A stretch of 64,000 nt of DNA from Lithospermum erythrorhizon. Its lineage: Eukaryota; Streptophyta; Magnoliopsida; Boraginales; Boraginaceae. Location: NCBI GenBank assembly GCA_019722365.1, contig JADFUC010001895.1, forward strand, positions 930,001 to 994,000, written 5' to 3'. The translations under genes and the position numbers were made by a program. The notes under the pieces are model-generated. The model was not told the DNA's origin. It saw only the letters and a program-made list of their open reading frames with translations, and did no database searches. The first letter of the stretch is position 1; every line of letters begins with the position of its first letter. Positions 60,635-64,000 of the stretch are shown here, piece by piece.

Positions 60635-62030
60635 GTAAGAAGTACATATGGTTTATGCACCACTCTCATTCATGTTCTTTAGTGTGATTTATCAGCTTAT
60701 GCTGAATGCTTCGGTTTATCAGTATTAATTCTTCTGCAAATATGTAATAAACCAATATCATTTTCTGTTCTGTTTCAACAGTAAGTAATTTATGGTCAAA
60801 CTGTCAAAGAATCGAAGGTTATAATTGGCTTAATGGGCCGTTTGAGCCCAAACTATTAAGTCGTTAGGCTCGATTGAATAGTGGGCCCTTCGACCTTGGA
60901 CAAGGACAACGAAGCTCCGAGCTAGAGGTAGTTCGTTAACGTAGCGGAATTCGTAATTAAGCCAGACGTCCAGGCACATAGTTTTAAGTTGAATTAACTT
61001 TCGTCTTTATTAGCGGACGTCCATTTGGGTATATAGGGGCATTCGACCGTGTAGCAGGACGTCGTGCTTGGCGCTTTATTTAAGCGTTGGTGAATTTAAT
61101 ATAGTTGTTATTAGTGAGCGTCATTTGAATTGTCCGGACGTCAGATTAAAAAGCTAGTAGTTTTTTTATCACATAAATAAAGAGCAATTCTTTCTTTCAT
61201 TTTTTCACATCAAATATCATCATTGGTTCATTTATTTGCCTAAGATATATTATCTCTTGTGCTACTTCTTGATTATAAAAGTTACATATGTTCAATTAGC
61301 GTGATTCATCTTTGGAGAACAAATTATTTGATCAAAATTTCAAAAAAATTAGCATAAATCATCTTTCCTGGTTTTAAATTCGTTGAATATTGATACAATC
61401 ATTCTATCCTATTACTTTTTATTATATTCTTATTTTCTTACGATAAAATGCTTGTTAGTAATTGCAAGTTATTAATTATTATCTATATTAAGTTAAATTT
61501 GATACAATCTTAAATGTACCGTTACATGGTGGCCAATGAGATGTTGTTGGATATATATAAAAGATATGAAATGTAATGTCTAATTAAATTTTATATAACA
61601 TTATTTTTTATGAATGTTAAAATGTGTGTAGAGTTGGAGAATATTAAAACTTTGGGATGTAGAAGATTGAAAATCGCTTTGGATTACATTATCTTCGTAT
61701 AATTAAAGCTTACATGTAAATCTTATATAATGTATATCACCAGGCGTCCATGTCAATACGATTTCACTCCCAGTATCAAGATATGATAAATGAAGAAGAA
61801 TTGTGTTTTTTATTTATTATTTTCTTTTTATGTGAACTTTGTTTTTTATTTTGTTACATGAATAGGATGTTTATGATTTGTTTTTTATTTCACGGATATT
61901 AAAAGCTTTAGTTCACGATGTTTGAAGTTTATTTTGTGAATTTGTTGAATTTAGATTTAGATATTTGTGGTTTATTTTATAGATAATGCGTGGTTTTTTT
62001 ATTTTCTTGATAGTGTAAATAAGTGTGAAA
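60635..62030. other. HIPP 3' flank, GACGTC cluster and AT-rich spacer
   Basis: The segment 60820-61150 is GC-richer than its surroundings. It contains four GACGTC palindromes and a TATATAG box at 61031. The rest is AT-rich with no gene. Confidence 0.5.
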
Positions 62031-64000
62031 CATGTGAGAAATAAGCTAGCTAGAATTAGGCAAGGACGTCTTGTTGGTTGAGCATGGCGTCAAGTGGATA
62101 ACGAATTGGTTCCGACATGCACTTGTGTATTAGTGGGGTACAGTAGGGCCAGTGGGCGCCAATAATTACCAATGTCTTAGATTCGAGTTCAGCATCACCC
62201 AAAATCGCGTCGATAGATATGGGCGTAGGGGCGTTAGCGTCCGTCTTAACGGGCGTGTGCCGTCGGCGCATTTCGTTAATACATCAACTCCGTGCACATT
62301 CCACTTGACATTGACTTACTGGATCACATTTTATCTACTCTCTTCATTTCATGAAGATTGTTTATGATTTCTTTTTTCAAAATGAAAAATAAAATAAGAG
62401 ATAGTATTCGCCATCCATGAATTATCCCGAAACTTTTGAGCTTTTTAAACTTTATAGTTGAATTTTATTTGTAGATATTTTTGTTTGTGTTTTATAATAT
62501 TTTAAGAAAAAATATATCAATAAAAAATAAAAATTAAAGTGCTTTAAAATTTGATATATTTTTAAATCAAGTATTATAAAACACAAAAAACAAAATATGC
62601 TTGATCGAAATTCAATATAAAAAAATGAAATCAAAATGAAATATTAGGATGAAAAATAATATATTTAATACATGTTAAAAGTTAATCTATTTTTAAAATG
62701 TATGTGGAAATTAATCAAATGAGATAAGGTATAAAAAAATGAAAGTAAAGAATCTTCATAAGATAGAGAAAGATTGTTTAACAAAATCAGCTCAATGATT
62801 TTTGTATTCAATTCGTTGATAATGAAATTATCACTCCAAAATCTGTTCTCATTTCTCTCCAGTCCCAGATAAAAATACTACTATGAAATTATCAAAAGAA
62901 TGATGATGCTTATGTTTGTCCTAACCTAGACGGCTTTTAAAGTCCAAACAAATCATGACGCCAATCTATATAATTTTACATATTATATATTAAAAAAAAC
63001 TGGCTTTTATTTATCATTTTAAGAAATCGAATTCGATAAATTCATATTGCGAGTAATATTCTTTAATCATTAAGCTAACTCTGATGATTATATGATTACA
63101 TATTGTACTTATAAGTATACTGAACTTTTCTTTGGTAATTGTGGAGTATATATTAATTTCTCATTAGTATTCGAATCAACTTTCATGTATAGCCTAATGT
63201 TTTTCCCCTTCCATTGGCAGTTTGTAATTGCATATGACGCGTTTTATAGTCTATTTATGCTTGATCGGAGTATTAGTGGTAGGCTGGTAGCTTTATCACT
63301 TGATTTATATATGAGCAATTTGTGGTCCAATTTGGAAGAAAGCTAGTGTGTAACATATTCAAAGTTGTCGTTACAACTAATAATAAATTAAAATTAAAAT
63401 AAGTGAATTGAAGGACCCATAATAATAAGTAATTTAAGGGCGTTTTAGTATTTTGATTGGATTTGGTTCACCTACATTTAAGTACTTTGTTTTGGTGAAC
63501 CACCAAAGGTATATATTATATACCATATATATACATATATACAACTATTATAAACATTTTTATTAACAGTAGTATTATTGTAAGTGTTCGCAGAATCTTA
63601 AGTTCATTATATCCACTCAAAAAGGATAATTAAATAAATCGTAAATCAAATTTAAGCTAAAGGTTTAGATGCACCCTCGCTCCAGTCTTTATGCTCAAAC
63701 AACAATCACATGAAATAGGCTACCGTTTGTTCTTCAAATTGATCGCATTTAAGTGGGCATGAATATATATGTCATTATATAATTTTAAACTAAATTTTTA
63801 GATATTTAATATGTAAGAAATAATCCGGATAATAAGAACAAAAAAATCGAACTAATAATTTGTAATTAAGTAATTGATTAGCCCATAACCTTTTATATAA
63901 CCCATCATTTAGTAGAAACTGAATCCTAATACCAACTAATTGACCAAATGCAAGATGATTCCGGATGGCAAAACCACCACTAGGCCAGGTAGCAATAATC
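62031..64000. other. AT-rich spacer, no gene seen
   Basis: A GC-richer patch at 62045-62290 (another GACGTC at 62065, repeated GGGCG) has no recognised coding content and may be repeat-derived. The remainder is AT-rich. Short frames such as 63092-63346 show no family features. Confidence 0.45.

Noticed and set aside
63092..63346. 84-residue frame near the right end
   Set aside because: AT-rich spacer without splice context, homology or upstream signals that I recognise.

Overview
The window is nuclear DNA from a dicot plant. The evidence is intron-rich genes with GT-AG junctions, AT-rich introns, and proteins that are plant-specific or of plant type: a DYW-class PPR protein, a KORRIGAN-type GH9 endoglucanase, the TPLATE-complex subunit TWD40-2, a germin-like protein and an isoprenylated heavy-metal-domain protein. 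Repeat debris is of the LTR-retrotransposon, SINE and Stowaway-like types seen in plant chromosomes. I saw nothing bacterial, no CRISPR array, and no rRNA or tRNA gene. The species cannot be named from the sequence alone.

Gene-rich half (1-35,150), in order: a 5'-truncated PPR-DYW gene (+, 3-1592); a broken Alfin-like PHD-finger gene (-, 1921-4382); histidinol dehydrogenase with 14 exons (+, 5460-10178); a single-exon membrane-anchored SAM methyltransferase-like gene (+, 10770-12122); a KORRIGAN-like GH9 gene whose reading frame is broken (+, 13263-16478); an Enhancer-of-polycomb-like gene with 13 exons (-, 17109-22009); the 14-exon TWD40-2 gene (+, 23492-31211); and a tail-anchored coiled-coil protein of unknown function (+, 33043-35144). 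Exon boundaries were placed by hand from reading frame, splice signals and family conservation, and the phases agree throughout the genes called intact.

Repeat-rich half (about 36,360-57,300): nested, heavily decayed LTR retrotransposons. They include a frameshifted Ty3/gypsy gag, a chromovirus-like LTR end with a degraded tRNA-Met primer site, two diverged copies of a roughly 1-kb block, and several partial copies of one LTR/leader family. Single genes survive here: a small Cys/Gly-rich protein (+, 45694-46182) and a germin-like protein (-, 48656-49963). A SINE with a 19-bp target-site duplication lies between them. Near the right end is a heavy-metal-associated isoprenylated protein (+, 58383-60634) whose first intron carries a copia-like 3' LTR relic.

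The genes do not form a pathway. They are neighbouring housekeeping genes: plastid histidine synthesis, chromatin acetylation, endocytosis and cell-wall synthesis. The useful contrast is that two conserved genes (Alfin-like and KORRIGAN-like) are decayed but still intron-containing, while the genes between them are intact. That pattern fits gene loss after duplication. The points most worth checking are the KORRIGAN lesions, an AT where the AG acceptor of TWD40-2 intron 13 should be, a GC-AG intron in the same gene, a tandem triplet of Pol III-box-bearing repeats, the new-looking SINE, and a cluster of GACGTC palindromes near 61 kb.
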